The position numbers and the translations under genes are program-made. Positions 41,780 to 49,363 of a DNA stretch of 64,000 nt are shown here, in pieces. The notes under the pieces were generated by a model. That model had not been told where the DNA came from, did no database searches, and saw nothing but the letters and a program-made list of their open reading frames with translations. The first letter of the stretch is position 1. Every line of letters begins with the position of its first letter. The DNA is from JAICXG01 sp036825615 (GTDB lineage Bacteria > Verrucomicrobiota > Verrucomicrobiia > Chthoniobacterales > UBA10450). Where the stretch lies: positions 124,001 through 188,000 of the forward strand of contig DAISXY010000002.1 in NCBI GenBank assembly GCA_036825615.1, given 5' to 3'.

Positions 41780-43123
41780 ATGGCCAATCCGATTCGTGTT
41801 CGTTTCGCTCCGTCGCCCACCGGATATCTCCACATCGGCGGGGCGCGCACCGCGCTTTTCAACTGGATTTTTGCGCGGCATACCGGCGGCACGTTTGTTC
41901 TTCGAATCGAGGATACCGATGAGGCGCGGAACACGCCCGAGGCCATGCAGGCAATCTATGATGGCTTGCGCTGGCTCGGGCTCGAGTGGGATGAGGGTCC
42001 ACACGTAGGCGGAAATGTCGGGCCGTACTTTCAAAGCCAGCGCCACGAGATCTACGAACGTCACCTCGCCCGGCTCGAGGCGGCCGGTCGTCTCTTCGAG
42101 GATAACGGTGCGATCCGGTTCCGCTCCCCGCGCGAGCATGTTGTGGTCGACGACATCGTCTGCGGCAAAATCGTTTTTGACCTGACGAACGAAGAGACGC
42201 ATCCCGACATGACCATCCGCCGGCCGGATGGCTCGTGGATTTTTCATTTCGTCAATGTGGTGGACGATCTGGAGATGAAGATCAGCCACGTCATTCGCGG
42301 CGAGGATCATCTCTCGAACACGCCGAAACACATCGAGCTCTATCGCGCCCTCGGCGTCGAGCCGCCGCGTTTCGCCCACATTCCGCTCATCCTTAACCAT
42401 GACGGTTCGAAAATGAGCAAGCGCGACACCGGGGCGCAGATCAGCACTTATATCGAGGAAGGGTTCGTGCCCGAAGCGGTCCGCAATTATCTCTGCCTTC
42501 TCGGCTGGTCGCCGAAAGATGACCGCGAAAAACTCGCGATCGAAGAAGTCGTCAGGCTTTTCGAGTTGGAGAAAGTGCATCGCAAGAACGCGACTTTCGA
42601 CCTGACAAAATGCACCTGGCTCAATGGCGAGTACGTTCGCGAGCTGCCGGACGAACGCTTCTTCGCTCTGGCCCGCATCGCGCTCACCCGGGCCGGATTC
42701 GACCTGAGCAAATTTTCGGAGGAATACATCCGGGCCGCGCTCGCCACCTGCAAAGGCAAGTTCCGGATTTTCAGCGAGCTGCCGGCGTATGGTGGCTTCT
42801 ATTTTACCGACGAACTTCGCTATCAGCCCGAGGGCGTGGCGAAACATTTTACGGCCGAGAACAAGCCGCGCCTGAGCGCCTTGCGCGATGCTTTTGCTGA
42901 TTTGGAAAACTTCGACGCAACCTCGCTCGAAGCGGCCCTGAAGACAAAGGCGACCGAGCTGGGTGTGAAGCCGGCCGCGCTGGTTCATCCGGCCCGGCTC
43001 GCGGTCACCGGGAGTAACGCCGGCCCAAGTCTCTATCATCTGCTGGAAATCCTCGGTCGGGGCAAAGTGCTCGCCCGCCTCGACGCCGCGCTCGGCTCCG
43101 GACTCTTTCCGCAGGCTGGCTAA
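41780..43123 (+). CDS. gltX: glutamyl-tRNA synthetase
   Basis: 447 aa class I aminoacyl-tRNA synthetase. HIGH motif as PSPTGYLHIGGARTALFNW (~11-29), KMSKR motif as HDGSKMSKRDTGAQ, plus the Glu-binding RIEDTDEARNT. The C-terminal anticodon-binding part is alpha-helical, ending SLYHLLEILGRGKVLARL. No zinc-binding Cys set, as in many non-proteobacterial GluRS. Slightly short (typical 465-490). Whether it is discriminating cannot be told. No tRNA gene nearby. Confidence 0.95.
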   Translation: MANPIRVRFAPSPTGYLHIGGARTALFNWIFARHTGGTFVLRIEDTDEARNTPEAMQAIYDGLRWLGLEWDEGPHVGGNVGPYFQSQRHEIYERHLARLEAAGRLFEDNGAIRFRSPREHVVVDDIVCGKIVFDLTNEETHPDMTIRRPDGSWIFHFVNVVDDLEMKISHVIRGEDHLSNTPKHIELYRALGVEPPRFAHIPLILNHDGSKMSKRDTGAQISTYIEEGFVPEAVRNYLCLLGWSPKDDREKLAIEEVVRLFELEKVHRKNATFDLTKCTWLNGEYVRELPDERFFALARIALTRAGFDLSKFSEEYIRAALATCKGKFRIFSELPAYGGFYFTDELRYQPEGVAKHFTAENKPRLSALRDAFADLENFDATSLEAALKTKATELGVKPAALVHPARLAVTGSNAGPSLYHLLEILGRGKVLARLDAALGSGLFPQAG

Positions 43124-43239
43124 GCTGCGAGCTGCTACTGCTATTGCTAACTGCAACAACTACAGTCGAGGCGGAGGATGGCGCCCTCGTGGTTCTAACA
43201 CTTAATCTTGTCTGGATTTTTTCACGCCGCTCGTTGAAC

Positions 43240-43261
43240 CCGACCGCTTAAAGCGGTCGAG
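43240..43261. repeat. REP-type palindrome, isolated copy
   Basis: CGACCGCTTAAAGCGGTCG is a near-perfect palindrome of the same family as the copies clustered at 60.4-64.0 kb, here alone in the spacer between gltX and DUF1697, 77 nt before the DUF1697 ATG. Confidence 0.8.
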
Positions 43262-43337
43262 TTTGAATCTGAGAGGAGTCTTCGAAAGGCAATCAAGGAA
43301 AAAGCCGTTTTACTTTCCAAGTTACAGTGCATCAGGG

Positions 43338-43865
43338 ATGGCATCAGTAGTCTTTCTTCGCGCCGTCAATGTTGGCGGCATGAATCGCTGTCGGCCGGCG
43401 CAGATTGCGCGCCGTTTGGCGACATTCGGGGTCGTGAATCTTGGCGCCGTCGGTACCTTCGTCGTGCGCGAGAATGTCAGCGAGCCGAATCTCCGTGTAG
43501 CTTTCACCCGCGAGTTAGCCTTTAGCTGCGAGATAATGATTTGTCCGGCGCGCGATCTTCTTCAGCTCGCTAGCCGGGACGTTTTCGCGGGAGAACCCTC
43601 CGGCTCAAACCTCATGCGCTTTGTGAGTGTGCTGGCCAGGCGGCCGCCTCGTCTCCCGTTGCTGCCGCTAAGTCTGCCAAGTGACGATGAGTGGCTCCTA
43701 AAAGTACTCGGGATTCAAAACCGATTTCTGGTCGGTCATTATCAGCGACAGATGAGAGCAGTCAGCTATCTCGGGAAACTCGAAAGACAACTCGGGATTC
43801 CGATGACAACCCGCAACTGGAACACGATAGAGAAAGTCATCACCCTGCTCAGGCAATTACCTTAG
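43338..43865 (+). CDS. DUF1697 family protein
   Basis: 175 aa from MASVVFLRAVNVGGMNRCRP; the frame is open further upstream but the family starts here. Matches DUF1697 in VFLR(G/A)-(I/V)NVGG, LGAVGTFVV (usually N-V-x-T-Y-I-x-S-G-N-V) and the C-terminal TTRNWNTIEKVITLL (family T-x-R-N-x-x-T-x-x-K). Function of the family unknown. Central part somewhat divergent. Confidence 0.85.
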   Translation: MASVVFLRAVNVGGMNRCRPAQIARRLATFGVVNLGAVGTFVVRENVSEPNLRVAFTRELAFSCEIMICPARDLLQLASRDVFAGEPSGSNLMRFVSVLARRPPRLPLLPLSLPSDDEWLLKVLGIQNRFLVGHYQRQMRAVSYLGKLERQLGIPMTTRNWNTIEKVITLLRQLP

Positions 43866-44070
43866 TGGCTTCGATTAGTCATCGAGCTCGTGGTCAGCCG
43901 CGGCACCGTGTCCCACAAACAGAGCGACAATCGTAGACTCACATCTTTAGAGCCAGACGCAGGGGAGGTGTCTGTCCGCTGGCTCCGGATCGCTGCTAAA
44001 CTGCACGGCTTGAATGCTAGCTCGGCCTCAAGCAAAGCTTTCGTGGCAAGATGCGGCGCGAGGTCGGCCG

Positions 44071-44892
44071 TCACCCGGGCGCAGCACGCCGCTGCCAACG
44101 GCCAACAAGGCCGAGCACGACCAGGAGTATTCCGAACGTGCAAACCATCGCCGCGCCGGAGGGCAAATCCCAGTAGAAGGAAAGAAAAAGCCCGGCGATG
44201 CCGCCGATAAGTGCGACGACGCAGCCTATCAAGAGTCGTCTGCCGAAAGTTGCGGCGAGATTGATTGCGCAAACTGCTGGCACAATCAGATAACTGAAAA
44301 CCAGGAGCACGCCGGCGATGCGAACGAAGCTCGTGACGACCAGACCAAAAAGAGCGTAGAAGAAAAAATCCCACCAGCGCACCCGCAGGCCTTCGTCGTA
44401 AGCGCGGTCGCGATCGAAGGAAACGAGCAGGAAGGAGCGCCGAAAAACAAAGTGAACCGCCCCGACAGCCAGAAAGAGGACAAAGCACTTCCAGACATCG
44501 AGCGGACTCACAAGCAGGATGTTGCCGACAAGCATGTTCTTGATTTCCTCATCCCCTTCCGCGGCGCGGCTGAGAAGGAGAACTGCGGTTGCAGCCGCGA
44601 CCACGTATGCAATGCCGATAACCGCTTCCTGCGGAATCTGACTCGTGCGCTTGCCGGTGAGGGAAAAGATTGCTGCGCCGAGGAGAGTGAACCCAAGCGC
44701 GATTCCGAATGCGGGCCAGCCGGCCAGGTTAAGATGAAGGAGAACGGCGACACAGATGCCTAACGAGGCCATCTGCGCCATCGCGATATCGATGAAAATG
44801 ATCCCGCGGGTGACGACATGGAGCCCGAGATACACCAGTAGCCAGGGCAGGACGACACAAGCCACAATGGGCCAGAACATCACTTCCCACAT
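44071..44892 (-). CDS. znuB: metal (Zn/Mn) ABC transporter permease, ZnuB-like
   Basis: 273 aa with about eight membrane spans. ABC-3 family motifs: LGLHVVTRGIIFIDIAMAQMASLG, IGIAYVVAAATAVLL, FVRIAGVLLVFSYLIVPAVCA. Starts 2 nt before the end of the binding-protein gene region. It would move Zn or Mn with a ZnuC ATPase, but no ATPase gene is in the cluster, so it must be elsewhere. A GCCTAACGA motif is at 44758-44766 (Ser-Leu-Gly on the minus strand). Confidence 0.88.
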   Translation of the reverse strand: MWEVMFWPIVACVVLPWLLVYLGLHVVTRGIIFIDIAMAQMASLGICVAVLLHLNLAGWPAFGIALGFTLLGAAIFSLTGKRTSQIPQEAVIGIAYVVAAATAVLLLSRAAEGDEEIKNMLVGNILLVSPLDVWKCFVLFLAVGAVHFVFRRSFLLVSFDRDRAYDEGLRVRWWDFFFYALFGLVVTSFVRIAGVLLVFSYLIVPAVCAINLAATFGRRLLIGCVVALIGGIAGLFLSFYWDLPSGAAMVCTFGILLVVLGLVGRWQRRAAPG

Positions 44893-44894
44893 GG

Positions 44895-45809
44895 CTATTT
44901 CAGCGCGGCGGCGAGATGATCGACAAGAGCATCGATCAATTCCACATAGGTATCGATGTGGGGAAGCCCGCCGGGGAATTGGCAGAAATCGACCACTCTG
45001 GCGTCGGTCGCGTCCGCCACCTTCTCCGCGATTTTACGGTTATGGTACGGTTCGACGATGATTGCCTTAATCTTCTGTGCCTTGATTTGCGCTATCACTT
45101 CCGCGAGATGCGATGGTGAAGGCGGAATGCCCGGTTTGGGCTCGAGAAAGAGGCTGATATCAAAACCAAAGCGATGAGCGAAGTAAGGCCATGAGTCATG
45201 ATAGGCAACGAGGTGCTGTCCACGATACGGCAGCAATTTCGCTCCCCACTCCTGGAGCTTGCCGTCAATTCTATCCTCGAAGCTTTTTTCGTTAGTCTGA
45301 TATTGCGCGGCATGCGCCGGGTCAACGGCGGAGAAGGCGCTCGCAATATGCGCCGCAACTGCCTTGGCGATGATCGGGTCGACCATGAAATGCGGATTGC
45401 CCATGGCATGAACATCCCCGGCGGCGCGAGTCATTTGCGCCGGCACTTCCATCAGACGGATCCCCTGTGAAGCCTGCACCCGGCCGGGCTGGCCCACTGC
45501 GATCTTCGGGTTCCGGGCATTTTGGAGGAGCGGTGGGAGCCAGCCGATCTCGAGCTCAGCGCCGCCATCGATCAAGACATCGGCCTGGCGCAGTTTCACG
45601 ACGAAGCTCGGCCGCGCATCAACAAAGTGTGGATCTTCCGTAGGTTTGGCGAGAACGGTGACATCAACATAGTCACCGCCGATGGTCCGTGCGACCGAGC
45701 CAAAATCAGGCAGGGTCGCGACGACGTTGATCTTCGCCTGCACAGTTACTGCCATAGTCAGGCAGAGCCACGCCGAGATACTGAATTTCGTTAGGTTCGA
45801 GGTGATCAT
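44895..45809 (-). CDS. znuA: metal ABC transporter substrate-binding protein, ZnuA-like
   Basis: 304 aa. Signal peptide ~1-25 (AWLCLTMAVTVQA). Cluster A-I fold with metal ligands in EDPHFVDARPS (first His), MGNPHFMVDP (second His), YHDSWPYFAHRFG and the late acidic VVDFCQFPGG. No His-rich loop, so it may not be a high-capacity zinc binder; Mn or Zn possible. Between the porin gene and znuB, all on the minus strand. Confidence 0.88.
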   Translation of the reverse strand: MITSNLTKFSISAWLCLTMAVTVQAKINVVATLPDFGSVARTIGGDYVDVTVLAKPTEDPHFVDARPSFVVKLRQADVLIDGGAELEIGWLPPLLQNARNPKIAVGQPGRVQASQGIRLMEVPAQMTRAAGDVHAMGNPHFMVDPIIAKAVAAHIASAFSAVDPAHAAQYQTNEKSFEDRIDGKLQEWGAKLLPYRGQHLVAYHDSWPYFAHRFGFDISLFLEPKPGIPPSPSHLAEVIAQIKAQKIKAIIVEPYHNRKIAEKVADATDARVVDFCQFPGGLPHIDTYVELIDALVDHLAAALK

Positions 45810-45846
45810 AATAGTAATAGCCTGTTACTGCGGCGGCGCAGAGACA

Positions 45847-47433
45847 TTAAAATTTGTGTGCCCCATGGGCGCCGAGGATGAATTCAAATTGGAGGAAGAG
45901 CGAGTCAGCTTCACGTTCGGAGAGAAACTCGTTCGCTTGGAGAAAATCGTGGTTGTACTGGAGGCGTATCTTTGAAAATTCGGTCGGGTACCAGGTCAGG
46001 TCGCCAGATAAGCGCGAGCGACTTTGCCGCAAAGGATCGTCTGTGTAAGCCGAGTTTTCCATATGGACATGATCACCGCGCAGGCCGACGGTCCAGCCTT
46101 TCTCAAAGCCCCACACGATCTGGGAATACATCCCCCAGTCGTGAAAGGTCTCAGCCACAGGAAAGGATTGGTCTACCCCGCGCCCAGCCTCAAAGCGCCG
46201 ATACATCGCCTCGGTTTGCCATTTGACGAAGGGAAAGCCACCCTCGGCGTGGGATGACTTCCACTTGTAGAGCAGATCGGCGCCATAGATTTGGGTGCGA
46301 GCATTCGCGCCGGTCTCGTTTGACCCAAAAGCACCCGAGACGCCGACGAGCACCGTCTGCGTCGGGCTCAGGTCGAACGAGTTTTCCCAGCGCGGGATGT
46401 AAACAAAGTCCTGCAACCCGCGGATCTCCCGGTCCGTCGTGAGGCGACCATAGAAGGTACCGTCCTCTCCTGGATTGCGAAAAGAGAACCCGGTGCTTCC
46501 GCGACCGTTCTGCATCCCGAAAATGAATTGCGAATACCATGAGGTCGGTGCCGTCCATGAGATCTGGGCGCCGACTCCGCGCAAACCATCCGGACCAAGG
46601 AAAAGGCCATGCACAAGCGAGTCATCGGCAAAGTCCCATGTGTGGGGATGAGTCGGGTTGATCCGACCGAAATCGGCGAAGAATTGGCCACCTTTTAACT
46701 GTAATCCCCACGGCAGATCGGTCGTTTGCATGAAGGCTTCTTCCACCTCGACCTCGGTTTGGTTGTCGTTATCGAGCTTGAAAACAATGTTGGCGAAACC
46801 CTCAAAGTAGGGATCGACTGCGCCATCGAGCGCGAGTTCGAGGTTCCGTGCATTGAAGCCACGCTGCTGCGGATCGTGATCGCCCACTTCCAACTGATCG
46901 AGGTTGCGATCGCTCGAGTAAGCCAGAGCAAACTGGCCGTCGAAAGAGATGTTCATGTAAGTGCGCCCGCTGCCTGCGACGGTAATAGGTGCGGTCAGGG
47001 CGGCGCCGGCTCCGGTCGTAGAACTGGTTTCCGTCGGCGCGACTACCGAACTATCGGTCGTGGGGAAAGGTTGATTGCCGCCTATGACAGCCGGAGTGGC
47101 AGCGGCTGCGGGGATCGGAGTTGGTTGCGCAGTGGTCGCGACGACCGATTCGTCTTCGGTTGGGAAAACGGGTGCGGCACTCGCGGCCGGACTCTCGGAG
47201 GCGGCGGGTCCGGGGGCAGGCGAAGTGCCCGCCTTCGCGCTCATTTTCGTGATCGCTTCCTGCTGGGCTTTCAATTGCTCCTGCAAAGCCTGGACAGTCT
47301 GTGTCAGACTCTGCACTTGTTGGCGCAACGACTCGATATCGTTAGGCGAGGAGGAGGGCAGGGGGCCTGGGCTCTGGGCAAAAAGCCCGGCCCCGGCGCC
47401 GAACAAGGTCATAGCCAAAAGAAATTTCTTCAC
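45847..47433 (-). CDS. porin with N-terminal coiled coil (OprP-like)
   Basis: 528 aa, GTG start, signal peptide ~1-20. Residues ~30-65 form a coiled coil (NDIESLRQQVQSLTQTVQALQEQL), then a Pro/Ala/Thr-rich linker with two TTxxSVVA-like repeats. Residues ~155-528 are barrel strands (GRTYMNISFDGQFALAYSSDRN, QLKGGQFFADFGR) ending HGAHKF. An SLH-free, trimeric porin type is likely. First of the znu gene cluster, so it may pass metal ions or chelates through the outer membrane. Motif TCGTTAGGC at 47339-47347. Confidence 0.82.
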   Translation of the reverse strand: MKKFLLAMTLFGAGAGLFAQSPGPLPSSSPNDIESLRQQVQSLTQTVQALQEQLKAQQEAITKMSAKAGTSPAPGPAASESPAASAAPVFPTEDESVVATTAQPTPIPAAAATPAVIGGNQPFPTTDSSVVAPTETSSTTGAGAALTAPITVAGSGRTYMNISFDGQFALAYSSDRNLDQLEVGDHDPQQRGFNARNLELALDGAVDPYFEGFANIVFKLDNDNQTEVEVEEAFMQTTDLPWGLQLKGGQFFADFGRINPTHPHTWDFADDSLVHGLFLGPDGLRGVGAQISWTAPTSWYSQFIFGMQNGRGSTGFSFRNPGEDGTFYGRLTTDREIRGLQDFVYIPRWENSFDLSPTQTVLVGVSGAFGSNETGANARTQIYGADLLYKWKSSHAEGGFPFVKWQTEAMYRRFEAGRGVDQSFPVAETFHDWGMYSQIVWGFEKGWTVGLRGDHVHMENSAYTDDPLRQSRSRLSGDLTWYPTEFSKIRLQYNHDFLQANEFLSEREADSLFLQFEFILGAHGAHKF

Positions 47434-47573
47434 ACTTCATTCCAATCTATTTCTCCGGGTAAAGCCCGGACATCCCTGACGAGCGGGTGCGTTCGCGCGC
47501 TTTTGGATCCCGAGCGTCCCGCGGAACGCTCGCGTGACGCCTTCGCGCCAGAAGGGCGCGGTCGATCCAATCG

Positions 47574-47894
47574 TTAGGCGAAAGCCGGCGGCGCGTGCTC
47601 GAGGCGAGCGAAGAAGTGCCTGCGGAGGAGAGGAGAAGCGTTAGTTGGCGTGAGTGTTCCGCGAAGAATGAGTTGTGCGGGGGCGGCGGTTGGCATCGCT
47701 GCACTGGCCGCCTCGCACTGACCGGAGGCAAAAAACGTTACAACACAAAGGTGAGTTGCAGCGGTATCGCGGTGCAGATGTTCGTGCCAGGCAGGGGCAG
47801 CGCTCAGCAGCCCAGCCGCTGCGATGGCGCACGCGAGGGCAACGGCGACGAGACAACGGCCTGGCGATTGATTAGGCGGCGGCACCGTCGACAT
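47574..47894 (-). CDS. small His/Cys-containing exported protein upstream of the porin-znu genes
   Basis: 106 aa from MSTVPPPNQS. A hydrophobic signal segment (LVAVALACAIAAAGLLSAAPA) is followed by WHEHLHRDTAATHLCVVTFFASGQCE, with four His and two Cys in 26 residues, then a less conserved tail. Reminds me of DUF2946-like small metal-linked proteins, not confirmed. Position ahead of porin, znuA and znuB suggests metal binding or sensing in the periplasm. The stop TAA is inside a TCGTTAGGC motif (47571-47579). Confidence 0.55.
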   Translation of the reverse strand: MSTVPPPNQSPGRCLVAVALACAIAAAGLLSAAPAWHEHLHRDTAATHLCVVTFFASGQCEAASAAMPTAAPAQLILRGTLTPTNASPLLRRHFFARLEHAPPAFA

Positions 47895-48357
47895 GACGGC
47901 AAATCTTGGCGGTTTTTGTTTTGCTGGCAAGCGCAAGCTACTGCATGCGTTTGCAGGCATGGCGAATCGAGCGGTCACAGCATACCGCTTTGCGTCAAGC
48001 CGCTGCCAAGTTCAATCTCCACGGCAAAAGGGTTGCTCGGGGACTCCGTGCGTCGGCTGTAATACCTTTCAGTCCCTCACAATCTTGAGAATTTGGTGCC
48101 CCTCCTCCTTGGATCTCGATGGTCGCGTCATAACGCTCGCGGGCGAGTCGCACGACCGCTCTGACAAATGCTTTCCGCGCCCGCAGGGAACCCCGAGAGG
48201 GTTGCCCGGCGAAACAAAAGTCTAGCCAACAGACGTGGAGCTTCCTACAAGCCTTCTCTCTGTGGACAAGGTCACAATTTTGCCATACAAACGGAGGTTA
48301 GAGCCGCCTTGGGAGAAGTCGTTGACCGGTTAACTGTTTTCTTGTTATGCTAAGTGT
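47895..48357. other. intergenic region, nothing recognised
   Basis: 463 bp with only short unsupported ORFs. Contains an imperfect inverted repeat near 47940-47965 (TGCATGCG ... GCAGGCATG). No Zur-like palindrome was seen, although the region should hold the promoter of the metal cluster. Confidence 0.35.
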
Positions 48358-48609
48358 GTGCGCACGGCCGATACTGCGAACCTGGTTAGCACCATCGAGG
48401 AAAGTATCGCCATACGTGGCCTCTACTGGCTCGCTGATGAGGGTATCGATCTGATTTGCGGAAGGACAACGTTTCCGCACTTGGATGATCCTGGCGTCAT
48501 AGCAAGAGTCGCTCAGTTTTCAGCTGCTCATGGCTGGTCAGTTGTTCGCCGGGAAAATGGATTTCTCTTTTTGCCTCGCACCGGCGAGATGGACTTTAGT
48601 AACTTCTGA
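48358..48609 (+). CDS. hypothetical small protein
   Basis: 83 aa, GTG start. Sequence such as IEESIAIRGLYWLADEGIDLICGRTTFPHLDDPGVIARVAQFSAAHGWSV has a balanced composition and looks coding, but I recognise no family. No signal peptide or membrane part. The ribosome site is weak. Isolated between the metal cluster and a gene remnant. Confidence 0.4.
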   Translation: MRTADTANLVSTIEESIAIRGLYWLADEGIDLICGRTTFPHLDDPGVIARVAQFSAAHGWSVVRRENGFLFLPRTGEMDFSNF

Positions 48610-48640
48610 GCGGCGGCCGAACCCGTGCCCCGATGGAGGT

Positions 48641-49051
48641 TCAGGACACGACGGTCAGCGTCAGGTCGTTTCCGTCGCCCCCCTTGTAGTCAGCCTGGTA
48701 ATTGTTCGATTGATCGGCGATGACTGGGCCATCGGCCAGGTTGGCAAAGGCGCCGGATATCGGAGTGGTGGAAGCATTACTGATCACCTTGATTACCAGT
48801 CCGACCGGCAGTTTTCTTTGCCGGTTACTCAGCTCGGTGAAGATCGCGCCGGAGCTAATAGTCACCCCATTGGCGATAACCAGGTCTGTCTTCTTCTCAT
48901 TTGATTTAAGAAAGTAAGCGTACTCGGAGTTAGCTTGAAATGTCAGCGAGCCCTGAATCGTGATCGTAGTGGGGGAAGGATTAGGGTCCGCGAAAGATAC
49001 GGCCGGAATGGCAAAGGTAGATTTGCAGGCGGGCGTTACTTGGCGAGGAGG
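48641..49051 (-). pseudogene. C-terminal remnant of an autotransporter-associated-strand exoprotein
   Basis: Minus-strand frame with no start codon after an in-frame TAG near 49051. It reads ITIQGSLTFQANSEYAYFL, then VIANGVTISSGAIFTEL and PISGAFANLADGPVIA, and ends YKGGDGNDLTLTVVS. The last part is the stereotyped end of verrucomicrobial beta-strand-repeat exoproteins (the A-x-Y-x-G-G-D-G-N-D-(L/V)-x-L-T-V ending). The several hundred N-terminal residues expected are missing, so this is a decayed gene. Confidence 0.6.
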
Positions 49052-49180
49052 CTAGTGAGCCGCGAAAAGCATTGTCAACAAAATGATGGCGGGGCCACCG
49101 GGAACCATGGTGGGCTGAGAAAAGTTCGCTACAACAGCCCCGCGCCATCCGTTCGTGAGATGACCCGGGCTTTTTGTTTG

Positions 49181-49327
49181 CCGGAGGCCAGGCTTCCCAG
49201 CCTGACTCGGCAGGCCGGCATCTTGCCTGACGAGTGAATTGATCTCGCCCAGGGTCCGGCGCCGGAAATGTTAACCGACAGGCTGGAAGCGCTGTCGGCC
49301 GAGTCAGGCACGATGCCTGACCTCCGG
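49181..49327. mobile_element. MITE-like fold-back element with ~31-bp inverted ends
   Basis: 147 bp. The left end CCGGAGGCCAGGCTTCCCAG, continuing CCTGACTCGGC, is matched by the inverted right end, which terminates GCCTGACCTCCGG. The interior repeats GGCATCTTGCCTGAC and a GCCTGACGA motif (49225-49233). No coding capacity. It lies 37 bp before glgB. Confidence 0.6.
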
Positions 49328-49363
49328 CGTTGCAAAGGCGGCCGGCATCTTTAGGCTGATCGG

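Noticed and set aside
41762..43159. 465-codon minus-strand ORF opposite gltX
   Set aside because: Mirror of a strongly recognised gltX; long antisense frames are common in GC-rich DNA.
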